DNA of 64,000 nt from Nostoc sp. UHCC 0302. GTDB taxonomy: Bacteria; Cyanobacteriota; Cyanobacteriia; Cyanobacteriales; Nostocaceae. Shown here one piece after another: positions 8,389 through 16,526 of the stretch. Location: contig NZ_CP151099.1 of NCBI RefSeq assembly GCF_038096175.1, positions 188,501 through 252,500 of the forward strand. The letters run 5' to 3'. The number at the start of each line of letters is the position of its first letter. Position 1 is the stretch's first letter. Below the pieces are notes generated by a model that saw nothing but the letters and a program-made list of their open reading frames with translations, did not search any database and was not told the DNA's origin. Made by a program: the position numbers and the translations under genes.

Positions 8389-9117
8389 ATGCTACTAACT
8401 GATTTACAAACCATTTATGACCGCGATCCAGCTGCCCGTAATTGGCTGGAGGTATTGTTCTGCTATCCAGGATTTCAAGCCTTACTTTTCCATCGACTAG
8501 CACACTGGCTGTATAAAAAGGGAATTCCTTTTATACCGCGTTTCATTTCCCATATTAGTAGGTTTTTAACTGGGATTGAAATTCATCCTGGAGCATTAAT
8601 TGGTAAGGGAGTTTTTATTGACCACGGTATGGGTGTAGTGATTGGTGAGACAGCAATCGTAGGCGATTACGCCTTGATTTATCAAGGTGTCACCCTTGGC
8701 GGTACTGGTAAAGAAAGCGGCAAGCGCCATCCGACTTTAGGCAGCCATGTAGTTGTAGGAGCAGGTGCGAAAGTTTTGGGTAATATTCAAATTGGCGATC
8801 GCGTCCGCATTGGAGCAGGTTCGGTAGTGCTGCGAAATGCGCCAAGTAATACAACTGTAGTTGGGATACCAGGGCGCATAACGCGTCAGAACAATTTGAC
8901 TACCGATGTTCTAGATCATGATAAATTGCGGGACGTGGAAGCAGAAGTAATTCGAGCTTTATTTGAACGGGTAAAGTCGTTAGAGAAACAGTTTGAGCAG
9001 TTAGGAGCTAAGCCCAGTTTATTGCCAGCTGAAGTTGAAGGCAAACAAACCAACAACAGCAAGAATAATAGTTCTGACGGGATGATTGAAGATTTTCTTG
9101 ATGGTTCAGGAATTTAG
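8389..9117 (+). CDS. cysE: Serine O-acetyltransferase
   Basis: Acetylates serine with acetyl-CoA to O-acetylserine, the substrate of CysK. The N-terminal helical domain (residues 1-60) is followed by a left-handed beta-helix of hexapeptide repeats with FIDHGMGVVIGETA (catalytic His-Asp pair), YQGVTLGGTGK and GSHVVVGAGAKVLG. The C-terminal 50 residues after IPGRI are hydrophilic and low-complexity. Start ATG at 8389 matches the usual length. It is divergent from the rrf2-cysK operon with a shared 150-base control region. Confidence 0.94.
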   Translation: MLLTDLQTIYDRDPAARNWLEVLFCYPGFQALLFHRLAHWLYKKGIPFIPRFISHISRFLTGIEIHPGALIGKGVFIDHGMGVVIGETAIVGDYALIYQGVTLGGTGKESGKRHPTLGSHVVVGAGAKVLGNIQIGDRVRIGAGSVVLRNAPSNTTVVGIPGRITRQNNLTTDVLDHDKLRDVEAEVIRALFERVKSLEKQFEQLGAKPSLLPAEVEGKQTNNSKNNSSDGMIEDFLDGSGI

Positions 9118-9290
9118 GCGAGGGTGTAAGGATGTACGGGAGGATAAGCCGCGAAGAAATTACAGATTAATTTAATTGATTTAGAACTTACGCATTGACA
9201 AACAGAACGAAAAGTGCATAAAGAGAATGTAGAAAAATATCAGCGATCGCTAGCTGATAGAGGCATGAAAAACAGATAATTTACCTGTCT

Positions 9291-10361
9291 GTGTTTAGGG
9301 TTCGGACAATCAGAGCAATTACTAAACCATCAACCGCTAAATGTGACCTGAATACTTATACTCTGTTTCTACTAGCAGAATCAAAGTATCCAGGTTGCAC
9401 ACGTCTGGCAGAAATAATGAAAGATTTGTCTCATGATAGCGTCAATAGATTTTTGCTACGTGAGCAGTACGAACCCAAGGACTTATTTGAAGAAATTAAG
9501 GCAAATATCAATTTAATTGGAGGTACTTTAAGCGGAGATGATACAGTAATTGATAAGCCTCATAGTGATCCAAAAATAACAGAATTAATTGGTTACTATT
9601 ATTCAGGAAGGCATCATCGCGCCGTCAAAGGAATTCAGTTAATTACCTTATATTACACGGATTTATCAGGTAAGTCTGTACCGATAAATTATCGCATTTA
9701 TAACAAACAGGAGAACAAGACTAAAAATGATTATTTACGAGAGATGATTGCGGAGGTTATGACTTGGGGATTAAGTCCAAAAACAGTAACTACTGACAGT
9801 TGGTATTCGAGCCAGAAAAACCTAAAGTTCTTTAGAGACAAGGGATTGGGGTTTTTAACTGGCATAGCAAAAAATCGTTCATGTTCAGTTGATGGTAAGA
9901 ATTTCGCTCAAGTTCAAAATCTAGAAATCCCCGAATCGGGTTTAATAGTATATCTGAAAAATTTTGGTCAGGTGAAGGTATTTCGGAGAAGTTTCAAAAA
10001 CGTTCGCGTAGCGTCTCGAAGAGAAGCTTACAGATATTACATTATGTACCTTTCTGAAAAGGACGCACTCTTTTCAATCTCTATAAAAGAATTTAAGGAA
10101 TTACATTCGATACATTGGGGAATTGAGTGTTACCACAGAGCTATTAAACAAGTATGTGGTATCGGTCATTTTATGGTGAGAACAACTGAGGCAATTAAAA
10201 CTCATTTTTTTAGTGCTATCAGAGCTTTTACACAATTAGAATTAATGCGGGCAGAAGAGTTAATTGAAAATTGGTATGAAATCCAAAGAAATTTATCTCT
10301 TCAAGTGGCTCGTGACTTTATCTTGTCACACCTAACGCAAGAATTAACCTTGTCTGCATAG
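9291..10361 (+). CDS. DDE transposase of the IS4 superfamily
   Basis: The catalytic triad is readable: first Asp in LSGDDTVIDK, second Asp in TTDSWYSS, and Glu in HWGIECYHRAIKQ (Y-2-R-3-x helix typical of IS4/IS701-like enzymes). Length 356 aa. The start is a GTG at 9291; the frame is open further upstream to 9261 without ATG, so the true start is uncertain. Residues 237-246 (NVRVASRREA) are encoded by a dispersed cyanobacterial repeat and look like an in-frame insertion between the beta-strand blocks FRRSFK and YRYYIMYL. Whether the enzyme is active cannot be judged. Confidence 0.9.
   Translation: MFRVRTIRAITKPSTAKCDLNTYTLFLLAESKYPGCTRLAEIMKDLSHDSVNRFLLREQYEPKDLFEEIKANINLIGGTLSGDDTVIDKPHSDPKITELIGYYYSGRHHRAVKGIQLITLYYTDLSGKSVPINYRIYNKQENKTKNDYLREMIAEVMTWGLSPKTVTTDSWYSSQKNLKFFRDKGLGFLTGIAKNRSCSVDGKNFAQVQNLEIPESGLIVYLKNFGQVKVFRRSFKNVRVASRREAYRYYIMYLSEKDALFSISIKEFKELHSIHWGIECYHRAIKQVCGIGHFMVRTTEAIKTHFFSAIRAFTQLELMRAEELIENWYEIQRNLSLQVARDFILSHLTQELTLSA
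10001..10026 (+). repeat. Dispersed repeat inside the transposase gene
   Basis: CGTTCGCGTAGCGTCTCGAA followed by GAGAAG. The reverse complement recurs almost exactly at 40969-40995 in non-coding DNA, and a weaker form at 5716-5741. Here it is translated in frame. Confidence 0.7.
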
Positions 10362-10391
10362 TATCAGTTCTGTGTCAATGCGTAGGTTCTA

Positions 10392-11002
10392 TGATTAATG
10401 AATCAAAATTAAATGTATTAATCAATCGCCATAGCCCAAGATTGATAATGTCTGGTCTTTACCCGTCGCTATTCTCAATGGGTTTTCCATACACACTTAC
10501 ACCTTTATTTCTTCAACTACAAATTGAAGAAGAATGCAGAATTCATAATACAGAATTCAACAATCTTTTAGTGAGGGACTTCAACTTGTTGATTCATCCT
10601 CTTCTGGCAAGAACTTATTTGCGTAGGAATCACCGTAATCTTGCAACATAATATGGAGCACCTTGATTTAATAACCGCAGACGTAAATAAGGATGCCTAC
10701 TTAGCTTTGACACTCGGTTAATGCAGAATGCAGAAATTACTGGAGGTGGATTTCAGTAGGGAACACTTGCTGGGTAAACAGTGCGCGAATACCTTTTAGA
10801 AAAGCGGGATTATAAATGCGCGTTCAGGATGAATATATTTATCCTAAATTAAAAAGGGGAAGCGATCGCGTTTTTAATCTCTGCCTAAGTTGTAATAAAT
10901 GCAATCTCAAAAAGGGCAATAAATTAGTTGATCAGTTCCTAAACAAAAGCCCTGTACGGTTCAAGAAAATTAAAAGATAGGCAAAAATTTCAATTAACTC
11001 AA
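10392..11002. other. Intergenic after the IS, no gene seen
   Basis: Contains one of the target duplications and a HIP1 site near 10861. A plus-strand frame at 10391-10651 begins at the IS edge and has no recognisable content. Nothing else supported. Confidence 0.45.
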
Positions 11003-11338
11003 TCATGAGGCATAGGGACAGAGCAAGTCTGTGTAGCACAATCCATGTTCTTGTAGATAAGTCAAATAGTATGAAATACTAAAAGCAAATATCGCTAAGA
11101 TAACAGGAATCACGGTACTAAATTCCAACTTCTTTTTTTTTACAATTTCTAAACAAGAAATCGGAATCATTACAGGCCAAAAAATAGTTGTGATTAAAAA
11201 CATCACAAATGATAAAAATTTTTCTTCCGGAGTAGAAGTAGGATGTCGCAGAGAATATATTAACCAATTGCTGAAAAAATAGGCTGTAATGAATAAATAG
11301 CTAATAATTAAAGCTAGTTGTATCTGATTCACTGTCAT
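11003..11338 (-). CDS. Small membrane protein, hypothetical, 111 aa
   Basis: Not recognised. Three hydrophobic segments (about residues 8-28, 41-65 and 73-95) separated by a polar loop with HPTSTPEEK and a lysine-rich KKKKLE turn. The C-terminus has two cysteines (GLCYTDLLC). An AAGGAG lies just before the ATG but only two bases away, tighter than ideal. Codon use and hydrophobic pattern make it a plausible real gene. Isolated, with large gaps on both sides. Confidence 0.55.
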   Translation of the reverse strand: MTVNQIQLALIISYLFITAYFFSNWLIYSLRHPTSTPEEKFLSFVMFLITTIFWPVMIPISCLEIVKKKKLEFSTVIPVILAIFAFSISYYLTYLQEHGLCYTDLLCPYAS

Positions 11339-12297
11339 TACTCCTTAAGTCTTCTGAGATTTACTAATACATTATTCGGACAAAATTCTTACATAATTAG
11401 CTCAGGATAAATTTATCTGATGAAAGGTGAATTTTATATTTAATAGCTTCGAAGTTAACAAGAAACTTCTCAATTACACAAATATTAATCCAGCTCTAAA
11501 AACACGGAAATCAGTACTTACACCCAATTTGAAATAACCGTAAAATTGCTAGCAATTATACTCATTATTTTCAGTTAGTCTGCTTTTGATATAGTAGAAA
11601 ATCTCAAGTATCTCAAAATCAAATGCATACAGGCTCAGTTATATCAAGAGTTGTACACTGCTGTATATTTTGCACAGTGGTTGTAGACATAAAAGACTTT
11701 ACACCCATATTTTGAAAATTTCAAGGTAAATGCATTCAATTTGCCTCACGCTTCGGCAAGCGGGGTTAAAAATTTACCTTTTTGATTAACAACTTATTTA
11801 AATTAATTTATTTTTAAGATCATACTTAGCTGGCTATAAATAGATAAATAGCAGCTTTATTATTTAAGTTTAGTAAAATTTGATACTTGGTAATGTACAT
11901 TTGCCGAATGGATCAAATGCGATCGCCAATTAATTTTTCACTTTTTTGGGGAGGCGATCGCCATAAACGCAAAAATTTTTACCTCTGGCAAGTGAATAAC
12001 TAAGTTCAGCGCTGCAATGAGAAGTTGGAGCGGTCATTACTCGCGAAGCTCTGAACTTCGAGGAAGGTTTCCCAGAGCAGGCTACTGATGAAGCAGTCCG
12101 CAGAACACGGTGACCTTAAGAGGTTTTTACCCCTGCGTTTTTAAAGGGGTTGGGGGAGCAAACTATTGGTTGGTTGTTTATAGCTTAGGAAATGGGAAAG
12201 AGGCATTTCCTATTTCCCTTTCCACTATGCAAGCGAGTTTCTTTTACACCCTCATACTTTTATATCTTTACGCCTTGCTGCTTGCTCTCAACCGAAT
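11339..12297. other. 0.96-kb intergenic with repeats
   Basis: AT-rich with a few HIP1 sites. The stretch 12020-12120 is GC-richer, with short self-complementary arms such as CGAAG/CTTCG, and resembles a dispersed structured repeat more than a gene. A plus-strand frame at 12110-12343 overlaps the 3' end of the next gene and looks spurious. Confidence 0.4.
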
Positions 12298-12741
12298 TTA
12301 TTCCCTAGCAATAACAATATCGTTGGACTTTATGACTGCATAGGCATCTTGTCCTTCGAACAGCTCCAACTCTTCTGCTGATACTTTGGTAATAATCGAG
12401 GTTAGCTCAACTCTGTGAACAATCTCCAGTGTGACCTCGCTATTAACAGATCCAGTCACAACTCGTTTGACAACGCCCTTAAGAATATTGCGGGAGCTAA
12501 CTTTTAGTGGTTTTTTTTGAATACTAATTTCTATCTCTGGCTTTTGAGTGTAAGCATTTTCCTTTTCTTTTTGCTTGGTTGTTATCAATGGGGGCTGTGA
12601 TGAGTGCTGATTAAGACCACGTACCAGTTCCCGGAGAATTTCTGTTTTGGTTCGCTGAGACTGTTCACAGAATTCTTCTAGAATCTTCCGCTCCTCATCT
12701 GAGGTTTGAAATGTGACCCACCCTTGTTCTTTTCTGGGCAT
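12298..12741 (-). CDS. RHH-Mop fusion, putative molybdate-responsive regulator
   Basis: 147 aa from the ATG at 12741 (MPRKEQG); the longer frame to 12795 starts at TTG and would run through the operator-like dyad. Residues 8-43 look like a ribbon-helix-helix DNA-binding domain: a short strand WVTFQTS, then helix EERKILEEFCEQS, a turn, then RTKTEILRELVRGL. After a polar linker, residues 81-147 form a Mop/TOBE molybdate-binding domain (SSRNILKG, SEVTLEI, IITKVS, LFEGQDAYAVIKSNDIVIA). The gene is divergent from modA. Inference: a one-component repressor of molybdate uptake, with RHH in place of the winged helix of ModE. Confidence 0.75.
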   Translation of the reverse strand: MPRKEQGWVTFQTSDEERKILEEFCEQSQRTKTEILRELVRGLNQHSSQPPLITTKQKEKENAYTQKPEIEISIQKKPLKVSSRNILKGVVKRVVTGSVNSEVTLEIVHRVELTSIITKVSAEELELFEGQDAYAVIKSNDIVIARE

Positions 12742-12746
12742 AATAT

Positions 12747-12796
12747 TACCAATTAGGTTGGGAAATAGTTGGTATTCTTGGTATGATTCTACCAAG
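12747..12796. promoter_or_regulatory. Half-site cluster between RHH-Mop gene and modA
   Basis: Four copies of TTGGTA or its complement TACCAA in 50 bases: 12747-12752, 12769-12774, 12778-12783 and 12790-12795. The last two form a perfect 7-bp dyad, CTTGGTA-6-TACCAAG (12777-12796). RHH proteins typically bind arrays of short half-sites, so this is a good candidate operator for the adjacent regulator, covering both divergent promoters. Confidence 0.55.
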
Positions 12797-12837
12797 CGTC
12801 AATTTTAGAAAAGGAATCTCTGTCAGCGCAGTTTTTT

Positions 12838-13629
12838 ATGAAAAGAAGAATTTTTGCATTTATTAGCATAGCAGTTGCTAGCTTGCTTCTAGTAACTGGT
12901 TTACAGTGGGTTACTCCCTCACCTGTAGTAGCACAGTCAAATACCAGCCTACTCGTGTCAGCTGCTGCTAGCTTGAAAGAAGCACTGGAAGAAATTAAAC
13001 CTCTATATCAACAAAGTAAACCAAATATCAACATTAATTATAACTTTGGGGCTTCTGGTGCTTTACAGCAACAGATTGAGCAGGGTGCACCAGCAGATAT
13101 CTTTATTTCTGCTGGTAAAAAGCAAGTAGATGCCTTGGAGCAAAAAGGACTCTTAGTTCCAGGTACTCGTGCCAACCTAGCAAATAACCGTCTAGTTTTG
13201 ATTGTGCCAAAGAATATTGTTGGCATCACCAGCTTTTATAATCTCACAGATACCAAGATTAAGAAAATCGCGATCGGAGAACCTAGAAGTGTTCCCGCCG
13301 GAGAATATGGGGAACAAGTTTTAAAGAAATTGGGCATCTTTGATAAAGTCAAGCCCAAATTAGTCTTAGCTAATAATGTGCGTCAAGTATTGGCAGCAGT
13401 AGAAAGTGGTAACGCTGATGCAGGCTTAGTTTACGCTACTGATGCCAGAATTTCCAACAAGGTAAAAGTCGTAGTCACGGCTGATGACAAATATCACTCT
13501 CCAATTGTTTATCCATTGGCAGTACTCAAAAGTAGTAAAAATGCCGATGCAGCCAAGGAATTTGTACAGTTTTTATCTGGTGGTCAAGCTAAGGCTGTAC
13601 TCAAAAAATACGGGTTTATTGTGCCTTAG
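12838..13629 (+). CDS. modA: Molybdate ABC transporter substrate-binding protein
   Basis: Periplasmic molybdate/tungstate-binding protein. A signal peptide (KRRIFAFISIAVASLLLVTGL, cleavage near VVAQS) precedes the ModA core: LLVSAAASLKEAL, NFGASGALQQQIEQGAPADIFIS, and the C-terminal GNADAGLVYATDA. These Ser residues bind the oxyanion in the family. 263 aa is normal. No modB or modC follows, so the permease and ATPase are encoded elsewhere. It starts 96 bases from the divergent RHH-Mop gene. Confidence 0.94.
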   Translation: MKRRIFAFISIAVASLLLVTGLQWVTPSPVVAQSNTSLLVSAAASLKEALEEIKPLYQQSKPNININYNFGASGALQQQIEQGAPADIFISAGKKQVDALEQKGLLVPGTRANLANNRLVLIVPKNIVGITSFYNLTDTKIKKIAIGEPRSVPAGEYGEQVLKKLGIFDKVKPKLVLANNVRQVLAAVESGNADAGLVYATDARISNKVKVVVTADDKYHSPIVYPLAVLKSSKNADAAKEFVQFLSGGQAKAVLKKYGFIVP

Positions 13630-14190
13630 TAGTTAGTTTGGATATTTCCCCACAGGGGGAAATTTTCACTTAATTGCTATATCTAAAATACTATAGTGAA
13701 GAAATAAACTTAGTAATTGTGACTGTTGAAGCATAATAAAAAACATAATAATTGGATAGCAGAATTGTGTGCGGTGATACAGTAAAACGATGATACTTGT
13801 TATAGGCTAGCAAAGCCCTTTACTTTTACACTTTTGGCGAAACATTACCGCCAAAAAGACACCAGAGCGATAGGGAATAACCTGTAATCAAATGCGATTG
13901 ATGCCCATCAAACGTAATAATTGTGAAACAGCATAAGTGATTTCCTACGCCCTGGTTATTTATTAATTCACATTTATCAAATCCCATTCGTACCGTTCGC
14001 ACTTACAGCAGTTTGGAACTGTAGTAATGTATAAAACCCAGTAATAAAAGCCGGAAATATTTAACTATTGTCTATCTATTCTTAGGTAAAGACTGGTAAA
14101 AAAATTTAGAGTTATATCTATAGGGAATGTCTAAACATCCTTATCCACGATTAAAATCAATTTGCTGGGGTACTTAGCTAAATTGATTTT
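13630..14190. other. Intergenic between modA and miaE
   Basis: Holds the modA terminator and a second 8-bp stem-loop (TTTTGGCG 13832-13839 / CGCCAAAA 13849-13856). No gene seen. Confidence 0.45.
13644..13663 (+). terminator. Terminator after modA
   Basis: ATTTCCCC/GGGGAAAT stem with an ACAG loop and trailing TTT, 15 bases after the modA stop. Confidence 0.7.
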
Positions 14191-14808
14191 ATGGAGTTCG
14201 ATCATTTTGTGCTTAGTTCTGTGTTACCGACTATCAACGCCCTTAAACAACCCACCAGTTCTGCTTGGGTAGAACAAGCGATCGCTAACTTAGACATAAT
14301 TTTACTCGACCACTCCCACTGTGAACGCAAAGCAGCAGGCGTGGCATTAAACTTTATGTTTCGCTACCCTTCCAATACTAAAATGGTACGGGAGCTAACA
14401 GCGATCGCCCGCGAAGAACTAGAACATTTTGAACTAGTTAATCAATGGCTAGAACGCCGGAATATTCCCCTTGCACCCCTTTCACCGCCTCCCTACGGTG
14501 CGCGTTTCAGAGCCACTGTTCGCCCTAAAGAACCTGAAAGATTTTTAGATTCCTTACTAATGACTGGGTTAATTGAAGCTCGCAGTCACGAACGTCTAGG
14601 ACTATTAGCTGCTCACTGTCCTGAGCCAGAACTAGCAAAATTTTATCATGGCTTAATGGCATCAGAAGCGCGGCACTACGGTATATACTGGGTTTTAGCT
14701 GCTACTTACTTTAACCGTGAGATTGTCATGCAACGGCTTGATGAATTAGCAGTTGTAGAAAGTGAGTTGCTAGCAACTTTGCACTCAGAACCGAGAATTC
14801 ATAGTTAG
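14191..14808 (+). CDS. miaE: tRNA 2-methylthio-N6-isopentenyladenosine hydroxylase
   Basis: Non-haem di-iron monooxygenase that hydroxylates the isopentenyl group of ms2i6A37 in tRNA. Ferritin-like four-helix bundle with iron ligands in DHSHCERKAA, REELEHFELV (ExxH), LIEARSHERL and SEARHYGIY. The size, 205 aa, and the sequence throughout fit cyanobacterial MiaE. It is followed after 20 bases by a VOC protein gene, probably in one transcript. Confidence 0.93.
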   Translation: MEFDHFVLSSVLPTINALKQPTSSAWVEQAIANLDIILLDHSHCERKAAGVALNFMFRYPSNTKMVRELTAIAREELEHFELVNQWLERRNIPLAPLSPPPYGARFRATVRPKEPERFLDSLLMTGLIEARSHERLGLLAAHCPEPELAKFYHGLMASEARHYGIYWVLAATYFNREIVMQRLDELAVVESELLATLHSEPRIHS

Positions 14809-14828
14809 TAGACTAAGGGAACAGAGAT

Positions 14829-15233
14829 ATGAAGCTTCAGTTAACACACCTGAGACTGCTTGTCTCCCATTACAAAGATTCTTTTCTGTTTTACCGGGAT
14901 CTGCTGAGGTTTGATGTTGATTGGGGCGATGAAAATAGTGGGTACGCTGAATTTAATACTGGATACATCAAGCTAGGTTTGTTTAAAAAAGAATTAATGG
15001 CTGAAGTACTCCCAAGTCATGCACAGCCTACATCCGTTATCAATCAAGACAAAATAGCCTTGATTTTTGCGGTAGATAACGTAGATGAAGTATACCAGCA
15101 AGTTAAAAATAATAACGTAACAGTTGTGACTCCACCTCAAGATAGGCCAGATTGGGGAATCCGCACAGCTCATTTTCGCGATCCTGATGGTAATCTGATC
15201 GAAATTTACAACAATCTAGGCATCTTAAGTTAG
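14829..15233 (+). CDS. VOC-family (glyoxalase/dioxygenase-like) protein
   Basis: 134 aa with the two beta-alpha-beta-beta-beta modules of the vicinal oxygen chelate fold: THLRLLVSHYKDSFLFYRDLLRFDV, then a gap, then HFRDPDGNLIEIYNN. The C-terminal FRDPDGNLIEI is the usual metal-ligand Glu segment. Family members include glyoxalase I, dioxygenases and antibiotic-binding proteins; the substrate is unknown here. AGGGAACAGAG precedes the ATG. It lies 20 bases after miaE. Confidence 0.88.
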   Translation: MKLQLTHLRLLVSHYKDSFLFYRDLLRFDVDWGDENSGYAEFNTGYIKLGLFKKELMAEVLPSHAQPTSVINQDKIALIFAVDNVDEVYQQVKNNNVTVVTPPQDRPDWGIRTAHFRDPDGNLIEIYNNLGILS

Positions 15234-15435
15234 AGTTTTGCTGCCATAAACTACCTGATGTTTGAACTAAAGCTTAGCTAGACCCCACATCTATAAATTG
15301 TTTTCACACCTCTGGTGATATATACCAAGCCTGCGAATTCATTAGTGGGGTCAATCTAAAATCCGTCTGATAAAGTTCTGAAGCTCCTGTGGTGTAATAC
15401 CAATTCACGAAAATCTTGATACATATAGATTTCTC

Positions 15436-15464
15436 GTAGGGGCATGGCATTGCCGTGTCCCTAC
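15436..15464. repeat. Palindrome GTAGGGGCAT type
   Basis: Imperfect inverted repeat, GTAGGGGCATGGCA against GCCGTGTCCCTAC. Likely a dispersed cyanobacterial small palindrome. Confidence 0.5.
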
Positions 15465-15514
15465 CAAAGTATTTGTATCATTCTTAAAGTGAAATGGTAT
15501 AAGCCTTTTCTGAC

Positions 15515-15562
15515 GTGCTAGGCATTAGCGTGCGCTTTATAGAGCGTGCTAATGCCTAGCAC
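15515..15562. repeat. 15-bp perfect inverted repeat, large hairpin
   Basis: GTGCTAGGCATTAGC (15515-15529) pairs exactly with 15548-15562; the 18-base centre has a second small stem (CGCT/AGCG). No T run follows in either direction, so it is more a repeat or structured RNA than a terminator. Confidence 0.65.
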
Positions 15563-16306
15563 ATTCAAAAGCAGTAAATATAAATTACGTAGTGTGTTAA
15601 AAGTTAGTATAAAAAATTACTAAAAATAATTACATTTTTTCTAGCAATTAACCACATCACGACTACGTATAAATAGCACGAATAGAACACTATTTTGGGG
15701 TTTTTAGCTAGAGAAAACAGCTTATCAACCATATTTTATACATTAAACAATCGTATACAGTTGTTGCCCTGTAATCTATCTAGAGTTTTTTGCTACGCAT
15801 CTACAAGTTGAAAATCAGCCCAACGCAGAGATAAATTGTTAATGTCTAATATATGAATTTCACAGTAAAGATGAGCAGAATTACGGAGTAAAGGGGGCAA
15901 AACTATTTGAATCATTTTATGTATTGTCCCGGAAAGTTTGATATTTAAAGACCTCCGGGAAAACTAGGGAACCTGTGGATTATAACTTGCGAAAAAATAG
16001 TAATTAATTTCTGTATTTGCTCTGACGGCAATTAGTTCATGAAGTTTTTATGATAGGGCGTATGAACACCAATCCCAAGACAGACAGTGGGTTGTGAGCT
16101 AGATAATTATCAAATAACTTGATAATTATCCAACTACCAATTGTTAAGCTCAACCGTAAACTCCACCGTTGCATAGTCTACCGTAGTCACAGATGCACAA
16201 CGCTGTCATTGATGGCTATGAAGCTGCTATGAAGTAAACAATAAATCAAGCCATCAGGGGAAAGCTTTATTGGCGCAGTATTGCTGAATGAGTTTTACGC
16301 AACAAA

Positions 16307-16339
16307 GTAAGCATTGCTCCTTTAAAGGAGAATGCTTAC
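16307..16339. repeat. Near-perfect palindrome in the leader of the beta-helix gene
   Basis: Sixteen pairs, with one bulged G and no real loop: GTAAGCATT(G)CTCCTTT against AAAGGAGAATGCTTAC. It is about 190 bases before the ATG at 16527 and could act as a leader structure or cruciform. Confidence 0.6.
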
Positions 16340-16526
16340 TCAACGAATGTTACGTTGCTGTAACTTTGAGCTGCTGTGCAGCAATCAATTAGAAATTTTC
16401 TCACTCCAGAGCAAACATCCTACGTGATGTCTGCGTGAGGTCTTAGCACCTTTGCAGATATAACTTGCTCAACCCCTTAATAGCAAGAAACGATTAACCA
16501 AGCATAATATCAAGAGGAATTTTCCC

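Larger units (their letters stand above)
9182..10391 (+). mobile_element. Complete IS element (IS4 superfamily), 1.21 kb
   Basis: Ends are 19-bp inverted repeats with one mismatch: TAGAACTTACGCATTGACA at 9182-9200, and its counterpart (reverse complement TAGAACCTACGCATTGACA) at 10373-10391. The element is flanked by a 5-bp direct repeat TGATT at 9177-9181 and 10392-10396, the expected target duplication. It encodes one DDE transposase. No obvious gene was interrupted; it sits between cysE and a small membrane-protein gene. Confidence 0.88.
15234..16526. other. 1.29-kb intergenic region with several palindromes
   Basis: No gene found. It contains the inverted repeats at 15436-15464, 15515-15562 and 16307-16339 listed separately. 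The part near 16500 is the leader of the beta-helix protein gene (AAGAGGAATTTTCCC before its ATG). Confidence 0.5.

Noticed and set aside
10391-10651. 86-codon plus-strand ORF right after the IS
   Set aside because: It begins at the IS border, has no recognisable motif, no SD and an atypical composition.
12020-12120. Possible riboswitch upstream of the molybdate locus
   Set aside because: It lies at the 3' side of the RHH-Mop gene, not before a start, and shows only small repeat-like arms.
12110-12343. 77-codon plus-strand ORF (MTLRGFYPCVFKG...)
   Set aside because: It overlaps the 3' end of the RHH-Mop gene, and its start lies in what looks like a dispersed intergenic repeat.
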